A stretch of 64,000 bases of DNA, taken from positions 4,278,001-4,342,000 of the forward strand of contig OZ345353.1 in the NCBI GenBank assembly GCA_977006965.1, in the 5' to 3' direction. The stretch's first letter is position 1. Each line of letters begins with the position of its first letter. The DNA is from Phymatolithon calcareum. Its lineage: Eukaryota > Rhodophyta > Florideophyceae > Hapalidiales. Below the pieces are notes generated by a model. It ran no database searches, had not been told where the DNA came from, and was given only the letters and a program-made list of their open reading frames with translations. This document shows, in pieces, positions 42,626 to 54,279 of the stretch. Both the position numbers and the translations under genes were made by a program.

Positions 42626-43068
42626 ATCCAGCGTTCCGCCGGTCTAAATTGTTGCGTTGATAGCTCCAAATCGTCCTCGCGCTGCTACGATGGTCCGCTT
42701 GGCTTGCCAGCCATCTGTCTCTGCCCTGCTCTGTCCGTGGTACTGAAACGGCTCGACATGTTTTTGCCGAGTGTGCCCTGGCCCAACCATCGCAAGCCCC
42801 GGCCAACGTCTTGTATGGTGCTTGGACTCCGCCCGCCAGCGGGCAATCCTTTGCAACCGGCTCACAGATCCGGAGCTATTTTCGTTGTTGATCCGATCTT
42901 CAAATCAAACTCGTTTCACACGTGTAAAACTCGGTATACAAATCATGCGGAGGCACGCACATGGTAAATCACGGAACCAGGTGTACGTAGCGCGAAGGTT
43001 TGCTGTACGTGCTCCAAACGAAGCCACCGTCCACACATCGCCCACCAAACCGGTCTCCGCTCCGCCCC
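42626..43068. promoter_or_regulatory. Putative bidirectional promoter
   Basis: 443 bp between the start codons of the GT77-like (-) and RING-H2 (+) genes must carry both promoters. No specific motif is recognised. Confidence 0.5.
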
Positions 43069-46000
43069 ATGGCCGATGCTGCGCTCGCGATCGCGCGACG
43101 CCTCCTCGCCGGTCCAGGCGGCGCTTCGGCGGCGGCCGACTCGTTGCGTGCAGCTGCAGACGCAGACGACGCTGTTGCGAGTGACGCCCGTCTTTGGGCC
43201 GCGCTTGCATATCTTTGCACGGAAGCTGGCGACGCTTCTGGTACAGCCCATGCACGCCGTTGCATTGCACGCATTCGGGCTCCCGAGGAACCGTCCCCGG
43301 TACAATCGCTTGCTCCAGTTCTAGAGGATGAGGGGGCGACCCCTCGCCGTCGGACTCGTAGAAACGAAAAGAACACAGAACAGGATGTAGCAGACCGTGT
43401 CGCTCGTCGCGTTGCAGAATCTGCTGCTCGCATGGCGGGGCTTCGTGAGGCTGCACGTGAGCTGTTTGCAAATGTCTCTCCGCAGCTGCAGGCACCCTTG
43501 CGTGGGGAACGTAGGACTGATGGTGTTGCTCGGCTTGTGAGGCATATGGGCGTTCTTAGGGCCAGGGGGCGAAATATTGTCACGGCCGCCAGGGAGGATG
43601 CAGAAGCTGGGGAAAAGCGGTCGCAGAGGTTTGCGGAGGCCGCCATGTTAAGCAGCGATGATGAAGAGGACAATGAAGAGGAGGAGGTACGGGAAGATGA
43701 GGAAAGTGAACATGACGATGATCGAGAAGATGAGGGAAGTGAAGATGACGATAGTAGTGAAACCGGTTGTGACTCGAGCAGTGGTGGATCTGATCATCCG
43801 TTCAGGCCCATTAACAGGGAGCAATCTGAACTGGGTGAAGAGTTCGATGGCCATGAAACCGATGTTCATTATCCGAGACGTGACAACGATGAAACGAACT
43901 ATTTCACATCAGACGACTCCTCAGTTTGTTTCCGACGCATGAGAGGAGCTCTTGATTTGAGTTCTTCATCTTCTTCCTCATTTGCGGACGACGACACGGA
44001 CTCTCATTGCTGCTGTGAGTCCAGCGTATCCTCGAGAATATCGCATGGCCGGTCTGGGACACAGGCCGCATGTGACGATTTCTTCGGCGCTCCATTTACG
44101 TTTACAGAACCAATTTGCTGTACTGTCTATAGGCTAAACGCGAGCGACAGTGATGACGACTCCATGGACTTCAGTGCAGTTGATACGCCATTGCGCGCAG
44201 TCGGTGCGCGAAGCTTTTGGAGCAGCCCTGCATCTGGCACGAGCAGCGCAGCTGGAAGCAGCGAAAATCCACGCTCCGCCGCAACAGCGGCCTGGATATC
44301 CAGGGCACAGGCTGGATCCTCTCGAGAGTTGTACTCCGGTTCACCTATTACCCCGCATGTCGCCAGCGACACAGACCGCCTCGCTACGGGAAGTGCCTCC
44401 TCCCGGCGCCCGTTAGAGTTTACCGTCCCTAGAGGAAGGTCTTTCTTCTATGATGAGCCCAATGGAAACCATGGCCCACAGCAACTGAATTCCATATCGT
44501 TGGAGAATATCACCTCTACTATGCCGGTAAATGCGCCCTCAGGACGGGGACGCACTCGATTATCCCAGTTGGGCGCAGCACGACTTACGCCTGCTCGCAC
44601 TGCAGGTCAAGCTTCCGCCGGAGCCACGGTGGCGGTGGGCTCGGGCAGCAGCAGTGGTGTTCCTCACTCACGGCGTTGGTCACGTTCACGCCTGCATCGT
44701 ATCACGGCACCGAACCCGGAATCTAGCAGCAGCAGTGACAGCGATTCCAGTGTGGATGTTGTACTGCGGACGCATCGTCGCGTGCAGAATGGCACATTGG
44801 AAAGCGTAACGCCGGGCAACACCGGCGGTGGCCTGGATGCGATGCTCACGGAGCTCGAATTGTCTCGTCAAAGGACTCAAAGGCATATTCGAATGCTAGA
44901 GCGCGAAACGGCAATCACAAGAGAAATGACGAGGATGTTGACTGAGGAACACCAAGTGGATGGAAGTGAAAGAAATGAAGATGGAGTCTCCGAGCTTGAT
45001 CTTACACGCGCCCGAGAATTTCTGGAAGAGCAACGTCGATATCGTGCTGGGAGTCGCGGAATCGAACTGGTTGATAATGCCGATGAGGGAGATGAATCTT
45101 CGGATTATGAGGTGGATGATGAATTCGAGGGAGATGATGTGGTACTCCATCGGTATTATTTGTCGAATGCGTTGAGAGCTCTCCGTGGAGGTGGTCATGG
45201 AGAACATGAGGACGGTGTTGCGTGGGAAGCAGTTAACGGCGATTATCTCGCATCAGAAGACGATTTCGAGGATGACGATTATGACGACTATTCGGAACCC
45301 GGCGATGCGATGAATAATTTGTTCCGTGAATTCGAAGAGGATGGCAGAATTCTTGGATCTGATCACGAAGATTTGTATTCACGTGAACATAGCGGCAGCA
45401 ACCACTTGAGTATTGACGACAGTGACAACGATAGCACTACTGCAGACCGCGGGATGCCTACTAGGGCTGAGATGCAAACAAGCTACAGGGCGCCTGTGGG
45501 CTACAGAGCGCCTGTGGCTAATTTCAGGAGGCGAAATCTTGTGCTGCGAGGTACTCTGAACGGGCTCGACGCTGATGCTGAAGACAATGGCGACGAGTCG
45601 ACTCTTCTACCAAATGCGCAGCGGTCTAGAGGACAACGATTGCAGTATGTCGTAGATGATGTGGACGAACATCAGTCAGATTTTATTGACGCAGAGGGCG
45701 TCGAACTGGCGGGTGGATATGTTAGTGAGGATGGCGAAGGCAATGATGACAGTGATGGTCCAGATTGGCTTGCCGAACATGAACAGTGGTTGGATCCGTC
45801 GCATCCCGGAAATGGACTTGCAGCGGCGTTCTGGCACGATGATGAAGATGAAGTTTTCTTCTACGGGGAGAAGCGCACAACGGCAGAAATGGAGGCTATA
45901 GCCCCAGGACATGTTGCTCCGGCGGAAGTGCGGACAACGATCTGCGTGATCTGCACGGAGGAGCTGGGTAGCAGGCGCGTGCGCAAGCTGCCGTGTGGAC

Positions 46001-46212
46001 ATTATTTTCATTTAAGCGACTGCGTGGATGAGTGGTGCAGAAGAAACGCGACGTGTCCGACTTGCAGGGCTGTACTTGAATGCCCGACAGACGGCGCACC
46101 GAGACGGAGCAGTGTTGATCGGGAAGGGCTGACTATACTTGAGATTAGCAGGCGGATGCGTATGCGGCAGGGGCGTGGTACTGGAAACTATGGCGGATAC
46201 GCTTCGGCGTAG
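43069..46212 (+). CDS. Large acidic RING-H2 E3 ubiquitin ligase
   Basis: 1047 residues from the ATG at 43069 (MADAALAIARRL); the frame extends 23 codons upstream without ATG. An alanine-rich helical N-terminus (about 1-65) is followed by long acidic, Ser/Asp/Glu-rich disordered segments (near 205-240 and 660-780). A C3H2C3 RING-H2 finger lies at about 958-1001: CVICTEELG, then LPCGHYFHLSDCVDEWCRRNATCPTCR. All eight zinc ligands are present. Such fingers recruit ubiquitin-conjugating enzymes. No membrane span is seen, so a soluble, possibly nuclear, ligase is inferred. Two tandem copies of YRAPVG/YRAPVA near 808-818 are a small internal repeat. Confidence 0.84.
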   Translation: MADAALAIARRLLAGPGGASAAADSLRAAADADDAVASDARLWAALAYLCTEAGDASGTAHARRCIARIRAPEEPSPVQSLAPVLEDEGATPRRRTRRNEKNTEQDVADRVARRVAESAARMAGLREAARELFANVSPQLQAPLRGERRTDGVARLVRHMGVLRARGRNIVTAAREDAEAGEKRSQRFAEAAMLSSDDEEDNEEEEVREDEESEHDDDREDEGSEDDDSSETGCDSSSGGSDHPFRPINREQSELGEEFDGHETDVHYPRRDNDETNYFTSDDSSVCFRRMRGALDLSSSSSSSFADDDTDSHCCCESSVSSRISHGRSGTQAACDDFFGAPFTFTEPICCTVYRLNASDSDDDSMDFSAVDTPLRAVGARSFWSSPASGTSSAAGSSENPRSAATAAWISRAQAGSSRELYSGSPITPHVASDTDRLATGSASSRRPLEFTVPRGRSFFYDEPNGNHGPQQLNSISLENITSTMPVNAPSGRGRTRLSQLGAARLTPARTAGQASAGATVAVGSGSSSGVPHSRRWSRSRLHRITAPNPESSSSSDSDSSVDVVLRTHRRVQNGTLESVTPGNTGGGLDAMLTELELSRQRTQRHIRMLERETAITREMTRMLTEEHQVDGSERNEDGVSELDLTRAREFLEEQRRYRAGSRGIELVDNADEGDESSDYEVDDEFEGDDVVLHRYYLSNALRALRGGGHGEHEDGVAWEAVNGDYLASEDDFEDDDYDDYSEPGDAMNNLFREFEEDGRILGSDHEDLYSREHSGSNHLSIDDSDNDSTTADRGMPTRAEMQTSYRAPVGYRAPVANFRRRNLVLRGTLNGLDADAEDNGDESTLLPNAQRSRGQRLQYVVDDVDEHQSDFIDAEGVELAGGYVSEDGEGNDDSDGPDWLAEHEQWLDPSHPGNGLAAAFWHDDEDEVFFYGEKRTTAEMEAIAPGHVAPAEVRTTICVICTEELGSRRVRKLPCGHYFHLSDCVDEWCRRNATCPTCRAVLECPTDGAPRRSSVDREGLTILEISRRMRMRQGRGTGNYGGYASA

Positions 46213-47576
46213 AGGGCAAGTGGGATAGAAGCCGGCCGTTCACGTTCTGTTTCTTCCGGGGATTTGTGCCATGACTGTGCGAAATGTGGCGGCCGGGACA
46301 GCAAACACGCGTGGCATCCACATTGCCAGTAGCGTATTGGGATAGTTTCCTTGAGTCTTTTCTCTTCCACTGGCCACGTCATTACTGTACTGTACTGTCT
46401 AAACGGTGAAAGCAGCGAGCCACGTGACAGGTATGCAAGCTCAAAGCAAAATAAAATATGCAGCAGTACTGTAGAATGCTGCAGCTTCTAGTGAGATGAT
46501 CTCGGTGTGCGTGTGTTTATTCTTATGCTCTCCTCAGTCAGTGTCACCGCGATACTGTACGACAGACATGTGGGACAGTGGCGAAGGATTGAGGGACGCG
46601 TATTGAGGCACAATTTAACGTACTATTTTTACGTTAATTGGAGGTTTCTTCACTCGTTTGGAGCAGCTGGGATTTGTTCCAACGGACGCAGGCACAAAAC
46701 CTAATGCCATTACAGTACTTTCTTGAATTAGAATTCTGATTACCCAATCTCCTCTCAATCAATGGAGGTCTTTGGGGCATGCCCCAGTGTCGAAGGACTC
46801 TATTGGCTACGAAGAGTTCCGTATAGTATGACAGAATCCTAAGAATTGTTTCAGAATAATAATACGTATAAAAAGTAGAAATTTCAAATTTTTCTGTATT
46901 TTATGATTCGTGACAAACTAAGTTTGATTGGCCAAGACCCATTGAAATTACGCCTCGTCGAAAAGCAAATGTAAGCTTGTACTGGTATTGTATTGGACAG
47001 ATTGATAGTATCATATCCAATTGTATGATGCCGCCTGCACTCCAATGCAGTCCATATGATACATCAATGCATTTCGCTGCCCGTTCCACCATTCATTTGG
47101 TCCAAAAAAAGGATTCCCGACCGGTCATCGCATCGTCATCAATTTTTAAACTCGCGCCTCACTCGCCTGTTGTCTCCAAGTGCCCTCGTTGCCCGCATCG
47201 CGGCTTCCTAAAACTACAAGTCGTGGTGGCATAGCACCAGCTATGGGTACGGTGCACCACCCTTCACGATAATCCATCCATCCATCCATTCAAAAACTCG
47301 AATCGAATCTCAACGTCCGCATTCGGCCGAATATTCCCGTAATTCGTCCCCAGAATCCCTTTCAACCTCGACCACATTCGGGCCGAAGCACGAAATTTTT
47401 ATCGAATCTAAACCCCCCCCCCAACACACCGCCACCACAGCTAAGCTAAGCGGAACGCGTAGTAAACCCACCCATCGTGGTCTCCACCGCCCGACGCCGC
47501 GATTTACCACAGCATTCAAACATCCCGCGAAACGGCGTCGCCTCATACCCCCCGCGCGCGCGCTTCGGCGCGCGCA
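46213..47576. other. Intergenic
   Basis: 1.36 kb without a supported gene. It contains TACTG repeats near 46385 and a CCAT run near 47270-47290. The right end is the promoter of the phospholipase D gene. Confidence 0.6.
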
Positions 47577-50464
47577 ATGCGGCCATCATCGCGACCGTCA
47601 GCGCGACCGCCGCGTCAGCCTCGCGGTGCACTCGTCCACGGAGTTTTACTGCATGGTCGCATCGAGGTATCCATCTACGAAGCGGAGCAACTATGGGAGG
47701 AATCAGAACGCTCAACACGCGAGCGCATCACGCGTGCCGTCACACTTCACTCCGTTCTCAATCCGTACGTCATGGTCAGTCTGGAGCATCTGCCGAAGCC
47801 ACCGAAGCGAATCGTGAAAACTCATTGCGCGTATGCCACCGACTGTCCTAAGTGGGACCATATCCAAAACGTGGATGTTGCCACTGTTGTGTCCTACGTC
47901 ACGGTGCAGGTCCGTTCAAGCAGTGTCCCGGATCAGAACAAGGATTGGTTTCGCCATAAGTCGCTTGGTACTGCGCGAATCAAGGCTGAGCGTGTACTTT
48001 GGAATGTTGTCGATGGTTGGCTCCCACTTGCGGGTTTGTCCGGTATTTCCAATGACGGTAAGAATCGTGGACGTATCCGCATCAAGATTCAGTATCGTCC
48101 CGTTGACGTTATTGAGCATTTTGGTCACACCACTGTGCCGGCCACCTATTTCAAGGCTGTTGATAACTGTCATGTCCAACTCTTCCAGGATGCTCACTGT
48201 CCTCATCACACTGTTATCAACATTCCAGGCAGTAGTGATGAGTTGTATGCATTGCCGAAGCGCTACCCGGGCAATCCGAGGGTAAGGAAACGAATCTCCA
48301 ATTATTTTGAACAGATCTACGATACGCTTCTGAAGGCTGAGAAAATGATTTACATTGCGGGATGGTCCGTTGATACAACGCTGCATCTCTTACGCAAATC
48401 TCCGGATAAAGTCGAAGACGAATCCGAACGTCCCGTGCTGTCCCTCGGTGATTTACTGAAGAAAAAGGCAGATGAGGGAGTGTCCGTGTTATTGCTCGTA
48501 TGGGATGAAGTTCTATCGACAAACAAATTTTTGTTCCTTTCGCAAGGATTAATGAACACCCGCGATGAGGTGACCAAGGCCTTCTTCAGGGACACGAAGG
48601 TTAAAGCCGCAGTTGTGCCTCGTATAGGACGTGCTGGACAATTCGTGAAAGCCCCGCTGGTTCCGACAATGTTCACATTCCACGAAAAAATGGTCGTAGC
48701 CGATATTCCCGCGTTCGACATACCGACAACATCCGCAGTCGTCGGTCCGCGCTCACGACAACTGGTAGCCTTTGTAGGCGGGCTCGACCTGACGTACGGC
48801 CGATGGGACACACCAGCGCATTCGTTGTTTAGTACTCTACAACACGAGCATGCGAACGATTTTCACAACGCTTGCTTTCAAGTAACGAAACAAAACGGAC
48901 CTCGCGAACCGTGGCATGACACGGCTGCCATGCTGACGGGCCCGGTCGTGCGGGACATTGTGTGCTGCTTTGAAGAGCGGTGGCGAAGGCAGGGACTTGG
49001 AGCGTCGCATCTCAGGAAGCATCTCGGCGATCCAGAAATTGTCGACGGTGCATTTGAGCACCCCGAGAAATGGACAGCACAAGTATTCCGCTCCATTGAT
49101 GAGCGATCGGCGATATTTGGAAGAGACTCTGTGAGAAGACTCGAGACAAAGAAAGGCAGATATATTGACCGTTCCATTCATCACGCCTACGTTCATTATA
49201 CCAGATCCGCAAAGCGATGTATGTGTTTTTATGCCTTCCCTGCTCCTCACCTTCACTTGTGACTCTGTTACAATTTGGGTCACTGTTGCTGACTCTTTCT
49301 CCTTCTCCTGTTTTCTCTTGTGCCCCTGTTTCTCTTGCTACTACAGTTATCTATATAGAGCAGCAATACTTTATCGGCAGCTCCAATCAATGGCTAAACA
49401 ACAGTCACAAGGACGCCACAAATATTATCCCCCAAGAGATTGCGTTAAGAATTGCGCGCGGCATTGGTACCGGCGATCATGTCCGCGCCTACATTGTCAT
49501 TCCCATGTGGCCTGAGGGTCTTGCCAACGACTCGGCGGTCCAGCAGGTATTATTTTTCCAGTTCCGCACAATCGAAATGATGATGAAAACCATCGCCGAT
49601 GCAATCATTGCCAAAGGACTTTCCAATGTCATGCCTACCGATTTTCTTTCCATTTTCTGCCTCGGCACCCGCGAGGAACCCGATCACCCCATCGGCCCCC
49701 TAGAGGATGACCTCACAACCCGCGCCGACTCTCTCTCTTGTGACGATCTTGACGATAGTGCAAGTGTCCGATGTGACGAAAGCATATCCACCCCTTTGCA
49801 GTCTAGCCCCGGCAGTTGTTCCAGTCTCAGCTCATCACGCCGCACAAGCATCGGCAGCCGTGCAAGCCACAGCAGCATAGGGAGTCGCGCCTCGCGTATT
49901 TCCGCAAGTATTGTCAGCCGTTTCTCCGGTGGAGCGAAGCCAAAGTCCGTGGATGAGGCCATTCTCGCCCATTCGCGTCGCCACCCGATTTATCAACATG
50001 CCAAATTACTCATCTGTGACGACGAAGTCGTCCTCACCGGATCTAGCAACATTAATGAACGAAGCATGAGCGGTTTCCGTGACACCGAGCTTGCCGTCGG
50101 CATGTTTCAGCCCGAACATATGTACGGTGAGAACTCCAACACCCTTCCAAATGGCGAAGTCAGTCGATTCCGCAAGCGCCTGTGGGCGGAACACGCCGTC
50201 GGAACAGAGATTGAAACCTTCCCCGAAGTCCTTGCGGATCCCGGAACTTTGGAGTGTATGCGCGAGTTGAATAACATCGCGGAGCGCAATTGGCAACAGT
50301 ACAAAGCGACCAAGGCCACAACGATGAAGACGCATATCCTGCCGTATCCGTATACGGTTGGGAAAGATGGAAAGATGCACACAAGAATGCGTGAATTTCC
50401 AGATACGCGTGCTTTAGTCAGTGGTGTACCGAGCAATCTTATTCCTAACATCCTGGCTTCCTAG
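47577..50464 (+). CDS. Phospholipase D, two exons
   Basis: Exon 1 is 47577-49218 and exon 2 is 49347-50464; together they encode 919 residues. The two exons are in different frames and join exactly across a GT-AG intron so that RSAKR runs into FIYIEQQYFIGSS, the conserved block before the second half of plant-type PLDs. The N-terminal 200 residues, beginning GVLLHGRIEVSIYEA, resemble the C2 domain of plant PLDs. The two HKD motifs are FHEKMVVAD (about 368) and QHAKLLICD (about 763), the second followed by GSSNINERS. A Ser-rich insert lies at about 665-730. It hydrolyses phosphatidylcholine-type lipids to phosphatidic acid at membranes, probably in a calcium-dependent way. Confidence 0.92.
49219..49346 (+). 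other. Spliceosomal intron in the PLD gene
   Basis: 128 nt. Donor GTATGTG, acceptor CTACTACAG, with a pyrimidine-rich 3' half. Removal restores the PLD reading frame. It is the only intron I could demonstrate in the window. Confidence 0.9.
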
Positions 50465-51255
50465 TTAGTGAAGACGACATAGCAGCGCTTCTTGAATGCT
50501 TTGTTTTTGTACTTTTAACCCTTTTGTATAGTAGTGCTACAAGCTAAAACGAATTTTTGAAGTCTGGGCGTGTTATTTCGTGTTTCTTCGCCGGCCTCGG
50601 TGTCACCGGAAGCACTGACCTGTTTCGTGTTTGCATTCTGTTTTACTGAAGCGGCGCACGACGGCAGGGTGATCAAATGGGGGAATGTGATGGGGGGTTG
50701 CACTGAAACAATAGAAAGGAAAACCAAAAGCAGAATGACCCAAGGAATGGCCTTCCAGATCCTGGTGACCGTGTCCTTCGCCAGCTTCTTTTGATACGAG
50801 GAACGAAAAGTAAACAAACAACAACAAGGAAGTCCTTGACGTCTTACTTGTCTGCAACACGCACGTTTTGGACACCTAAGGCAAATCTGTCAAGCGCACG
50901 TTGGACTCAAGCAGCGGACTTGTCAAACTGGTTTCAGAAAAACTACAGTAAACTACATCGCTATTAGCCGCGCTTCCCCGCAGATCACACTTGCGTGGCT
51001 GAGTATACTTCGAAGATTACATAGTTGCACACAGACCAGCCCTTTGTCGGGCTGAACAGGCGCAATGACACTGGTGTGCACTATTACACAAGATAAAGAG
51101 TGAAAAAAACTATTACAATTAGCGATAACATTCCAAGCACTGCCAGAGAGTTCATCTGCTCCTGTCCATGAGCAGAAACCACATGCAAGTGGACACTTAA
51201 CCTTATCACTTCCCGAAAGCGTCAAAAAACATTGTAGAGAATGAGCTGCGCTCCG
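50465..51255. other. Intergenic between convergent PLD and ACT genes
   Basis: 790 bp. A minus-strand frame (50515-50817) with one hydrophobic stretch lacks an ATG and is not called. Confidence 0.6.
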
Positions 51256-52263
51256 TTACTGCAAAGAAACTGGGCGATATGGTGCCTCAGGAAGACGCCC
51301 CCTTACATTGGGCGTTTCATGTTTTGCAAATGCAGAGAGCTCCTTGTTATTGACGTCATCCATAAACAGCGCCTCAGAGATGATGACGCCGGTACCGTCG
51401 CGAGTTTGATACCACAGTGTCTCGCTGTCACCCGGCATACCCACCTTGAGCAACGCACGCATGACCTCCTCCAGAGCATCCTCCCGATCTTTCGCGGTTA
51501 AGGGGCACTTGAATCCTCGTTTTGTGACAAAGAAGGTGTTCTCAACACGGTCATCACAGGTACTGATAGTAGCTGAGGCGACATCGATGTCGAGACGCGC
51601 AAACGCTGCAGTGAGTTCGGCGAGAAGACGAGGCTGGTCGCGAGTTTGGACTTGGAACGCGGTGTAGCGGTTGGCACGGTTCTTTTGAATGACAACACGG
51701 TGCCAATCGTTTTCGTCAACAGGGCGAGGACGTGGATGAGCGTTCTGAAGTTCAAACTTAATACAGGCTGTAAGCTGCTCCAGACGGTCACCGTCATCGT
51801 AAATTTTTTCCCCTGATTCGGCGTCGACGATCCAGAAGGCCACGCAATTGTTGAGCGCTAGATGAAGAGCACGAACGGAAACGAGCTCGCCTTCAATGCG
51901 GTGCAAAAGCAGCTGTAAGGCCTGGTTCTGGTCCGATGCTGTGCGCTTTACAGATACGCCAAGGGCTTTTAGGACGGAAACGGCATCCAGGACAAGACCG
52001 TGACGGTCCTCAGCGAAAAGGATTAAGAGAGTGTGGTCTTCATCGAGGGAATTGTCGAAAAAGACTTGGGTATTGTGGTCGCGCATGGGGAATATGTACT
52101 TTGCGGCCACGCCGTCAATCGCCGGCGACTCTTTGGCAACCTTCTGTGATATTTTGTCCGCTTTCGAAAGCGCACAACGCGGGGATTGCGGTGCATACCG
52201 TCGGCATGTTCTCGTTTGGTGGAGGAGGGATACTCCTCTGAACGCGGACGGCACAAAAGCCAT
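51256..52263 (-). CDS. Plastid-targeted tandem ACT-domain protein
   Basis: 335 residues from the ATG at 52263 (MAFVPSAFRGVSLL). I prefer this to the upstream ATG at 52416 because MAFVPSAF plus an Arg/Ser-rich stretch is a typical red-algal plastid transit peptide with an early phenylalanine. The mature part has at least two ACT domains, starting about 80 (HTLLILFAEDRHGLVLDAVSVL) and about 200 (AFQVQTRDQPRLLAELTAAF). ACT pairs bind amino acids or act as nitrogen sensors, as in plant ACR proteins and GlnD; no enzyme domain is attached. A regulatory role in plastid amino-acid or nitrogen metabolism is inferred. Confidence 0.82.
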   Translation of the reverse strand: MAFVPSAFRGVSLLHQTRTCRRYAPQSPRCALSKADKISQKVAKESPAIDGVAAKYIFPMRDHNTQVFFDNSLDEDHTLLILFAEDRHGLVLDAVSVLKALGVSVKRTASDQNQALQLLLHRIEGELVSVRALHLALNNCVAFWIVDAESGEKIYDDGDRLEQLTACIKFELQNAHPRPRPVDENDWHRVVIQKNRANRYTAFQVQTRDQPRLLAELTAAFARLDIDVASATISTCDDRVENTFFVTKRGFKCPLTAKDREDALEEVMRALLKVGMPGDSETLWYQTRDGTGVIISEALFMDDVNNKELSAFAKHETPNVRGRLPEAPYRPVSLQ

Positions 52264-52882
52264 TTGGATTTTCTCGGATACAACGCGCTTGAGCGTGCTT
52301 CTCTTAGACCAATTGTCTTGACCCTCGGGAGGATAATGAAGCAAGATCATGCTTCGGATTAGATTCGACAGCTTTATGATTGTCGATATGAAGAAAAGTG
52401 GCGGAATTGAACGCATATTGAAGTCGAGAACCTGGGCAGCCTACTTTGTGCAGTTTTCCTCCATTTTTCTGGCAAACATTTTTCTCGAGATTTGATCTGC
52501 ATGAACAAAGTGCAAAAAATATAGTTTATTTCTGGCTCAAGTTACAAAAATTCAATATCAATGGGGGCCTGCAGGGCCTCAAGATTTCTCCTATATGTGG
52601 GCTTTCTGGAGGTGCAAATTGAGTGGTTACAAAAGGAACGCTCTGAAAAAAATCTCATCCGATCGTCATCCACTTGTCACCCTTTACCGTGAAGCTCAGC
52701 AGAGTACAGTCCAGCAACCAATGAATTGCTTCCACGGGCAAACACCGTGTTTCTCGAATTTTTTCAGCATCCAATGAAACGCTTTGGGCGTTCCGGGAAA
52801 TCCATCTACTGGTACTTTGGACAGACATACAGCTGTAAGAAAGGAGAGAGGGTAGCCGGAGGAACATTGACAATAATAATTT
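52264..52882. other. Intergenic left of the Mutator-like remnant
   Basis: About 620 bp, with no gene recognised. A minus-strand frame from the remnant runs on through this DNA to 52696 without known domains. Confidence 0.5.
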
Positions 52883-52981
52883 GGAATGATGATTATTGAG
52901 GAAATTCGCTGCATGGACCGAAAAAGGTGGCAAAATTCGCTAAATCGGCACCCCTTGCAATAACTACTACTCGTTATGATA
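52883..52981 (+). repeat. Left terminal inverted repeat of MULE remnant
   Basis: Begins ggaatgatgattattgagg and ends actcgttatgata. It is the reverse complement of 54180-54279 with a few differences. Confidence 0.85.
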
Positions 52982-52999
52982 CACAGAGCACTCCATAGA

Positions 53000-53793
53000 A
53001 ATAAACTTATCAAAAAAATAATATTTATTTCATGCACAACTCTATGCTTCAGCTCCTCGTCGCAAGTAGCATCTCCGTCAGCGCAGGCCGTGAGCTCAAT
53101 TATCATGGACTGAGCCGCTTTGTCGATGTGTTTTCGCTTCGCCTCAACAATATTGCGGATGTTCTGCTTGGCGCATGTCTGCGAGAAGTGACCGTTGTTT
53201 CTGCACGAGGAGCCGTGACGGGACCTCATTTCGGACGGGAAGTACGGCCTCTTGCGCTTGCGGCCCAGCTTAGCGACAAGGTCACACGGAACCAAATCAT
53301 CCTGTACTAGCTGGTAACCAGTGACTGCAACACGAATGATGATACCCTCGTGTTGCTTGGCCCACGTTATCAATAGCCATGGGTCCCACACCAGATCTTG
53401 TTTCACGGGTCGAACGCGACTCGATGCTGCGCCAAGCGTCTAGAACAGTACAAAAGTGCAGCTACAACGTGGATACATGGCCGCTGGTGCTCTTCAAAGT
53501 AGCGGCAAGAGCATGTAGCGCGGTAGTCGCTGTTAACTACCACAGGGAATGGTGTCACTTGGCTGCTAACAACAAACTTCAGCATGTCACTTTCGATGAC
53601 CTCTGGCTCCACAAGCGGCTTCTCCGCTCAGAGGAATTTTCCTGGTGCTTCTTGTAGCAGCAAGGCATGAGGAACTTGCCCATCGATGTGCCTTGCCAAT
53701 AGACGTGTTGTGGGCGATTACGAGGTTGACAACGTCGTCAAAGTTTGCTCCAGGGCAGTCACCCACCCTTAGCACGAGCTCCATCTTCTCCAT
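53000..53793 (-). pseudogene. MULE transposase C-terminal remnant (SWIM finger and zinc knuckle)
   Basis: On the minus strand, three overlapping frames follow one another. 53793-53587 has CPGANFDDVVNLVIAHNTSI. 53612-53403 has a SWIM zinc finger, CSCRYFEEHQRPCIHVVAAL, with its CxC...CxH ligands. From 53406 down there is LLITWAKQHE, then GRKRKRPYF and a zinc-knuckle-like CRNNGHFSQTC. SWIM finger, then a basic GRxRKR segment, then knuckle is the usual end of MULE transposases. Frame changes between the pieces show decay. Confidence 0.7.
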
Positions 53794-54179
53794 GAGTTCA
53801 GACGGTTCGGGCGAGAGCGTTGTGAGTTAGCTTAGCAGTCGAATGCGACGAGGTGCAGAGTACTTTGCGTAGCGGATTAGTAGTGTAATAATAAGGAAGC
53901 TGATTGAAGATATGGGTAGTCATTGACTAGTCAAGGAGCATGGGCAATTGGTACACTCAGTAGAACCCTGAAGAAGCCCACATGGACCCCTACTGAAGAG
54001 AATGAAGTGGCACGAGCAATTGACGTGATATTATGCAATTCTGAATAAGATAACTGACAACTCTCGATGCTAGTATAATGCGATTAGAAACGTGCCGACT
54101 TTCCTCAAGTTGGGACACATGGTACCTTCTCAATAAGTTCTCTTAATTACGTGTAATGATAAGCAGCTGTCTAGCTGAA

Positions 54180-54279
54180 ATCATAACGAGTAGTAGTTTT
54201 TGCAAGGGTGCCGATTTAGCGAATTTTGCCACCTTTTTCGGTCCATGCAGCGAATTTCCTCGATGATTATTATTATTCC
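54180..54279 (-). repeat. Right terminal inverted repeat of MULE remnant
   Basis: Begins atcataacgagtag and ends gattattattattcc, matching the left repeat in inverted orientation. Confidence 0.85.

Larger units (their letters stand above)
52883..54279. mobile_element. Mutator-like (MULE) transposon remnant with long inverted repeats
   Basis: Two near-identical inverted repeats of about 100 bp (52883-52981 and 54180-54279) bound 1.2 kb that contains the C-terminal part of a MULE-type transposase. The repeats share, for example, gcgaattttgccaccttttt on the right arm and its complement on the left. The N-terminal transposase DDE core is missing, so this is an internally deleted or decayed copy. 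I found no convincing 8-11 bp target duplication at these edges. Confidence 0.7.

Noticed and set aside
50515-50817. 100-codon minus-strand frame with one hydrophobic segment
   Set aside because: No ATG start and no recognised family; lies in the spacer between convergent genes.
52696-53406. 236-codon minus-strand frame as a single gene
   Set aside because: Its right part is the MULE C-terminus and its left part reads through the inverted repeat, so it is not one gene.
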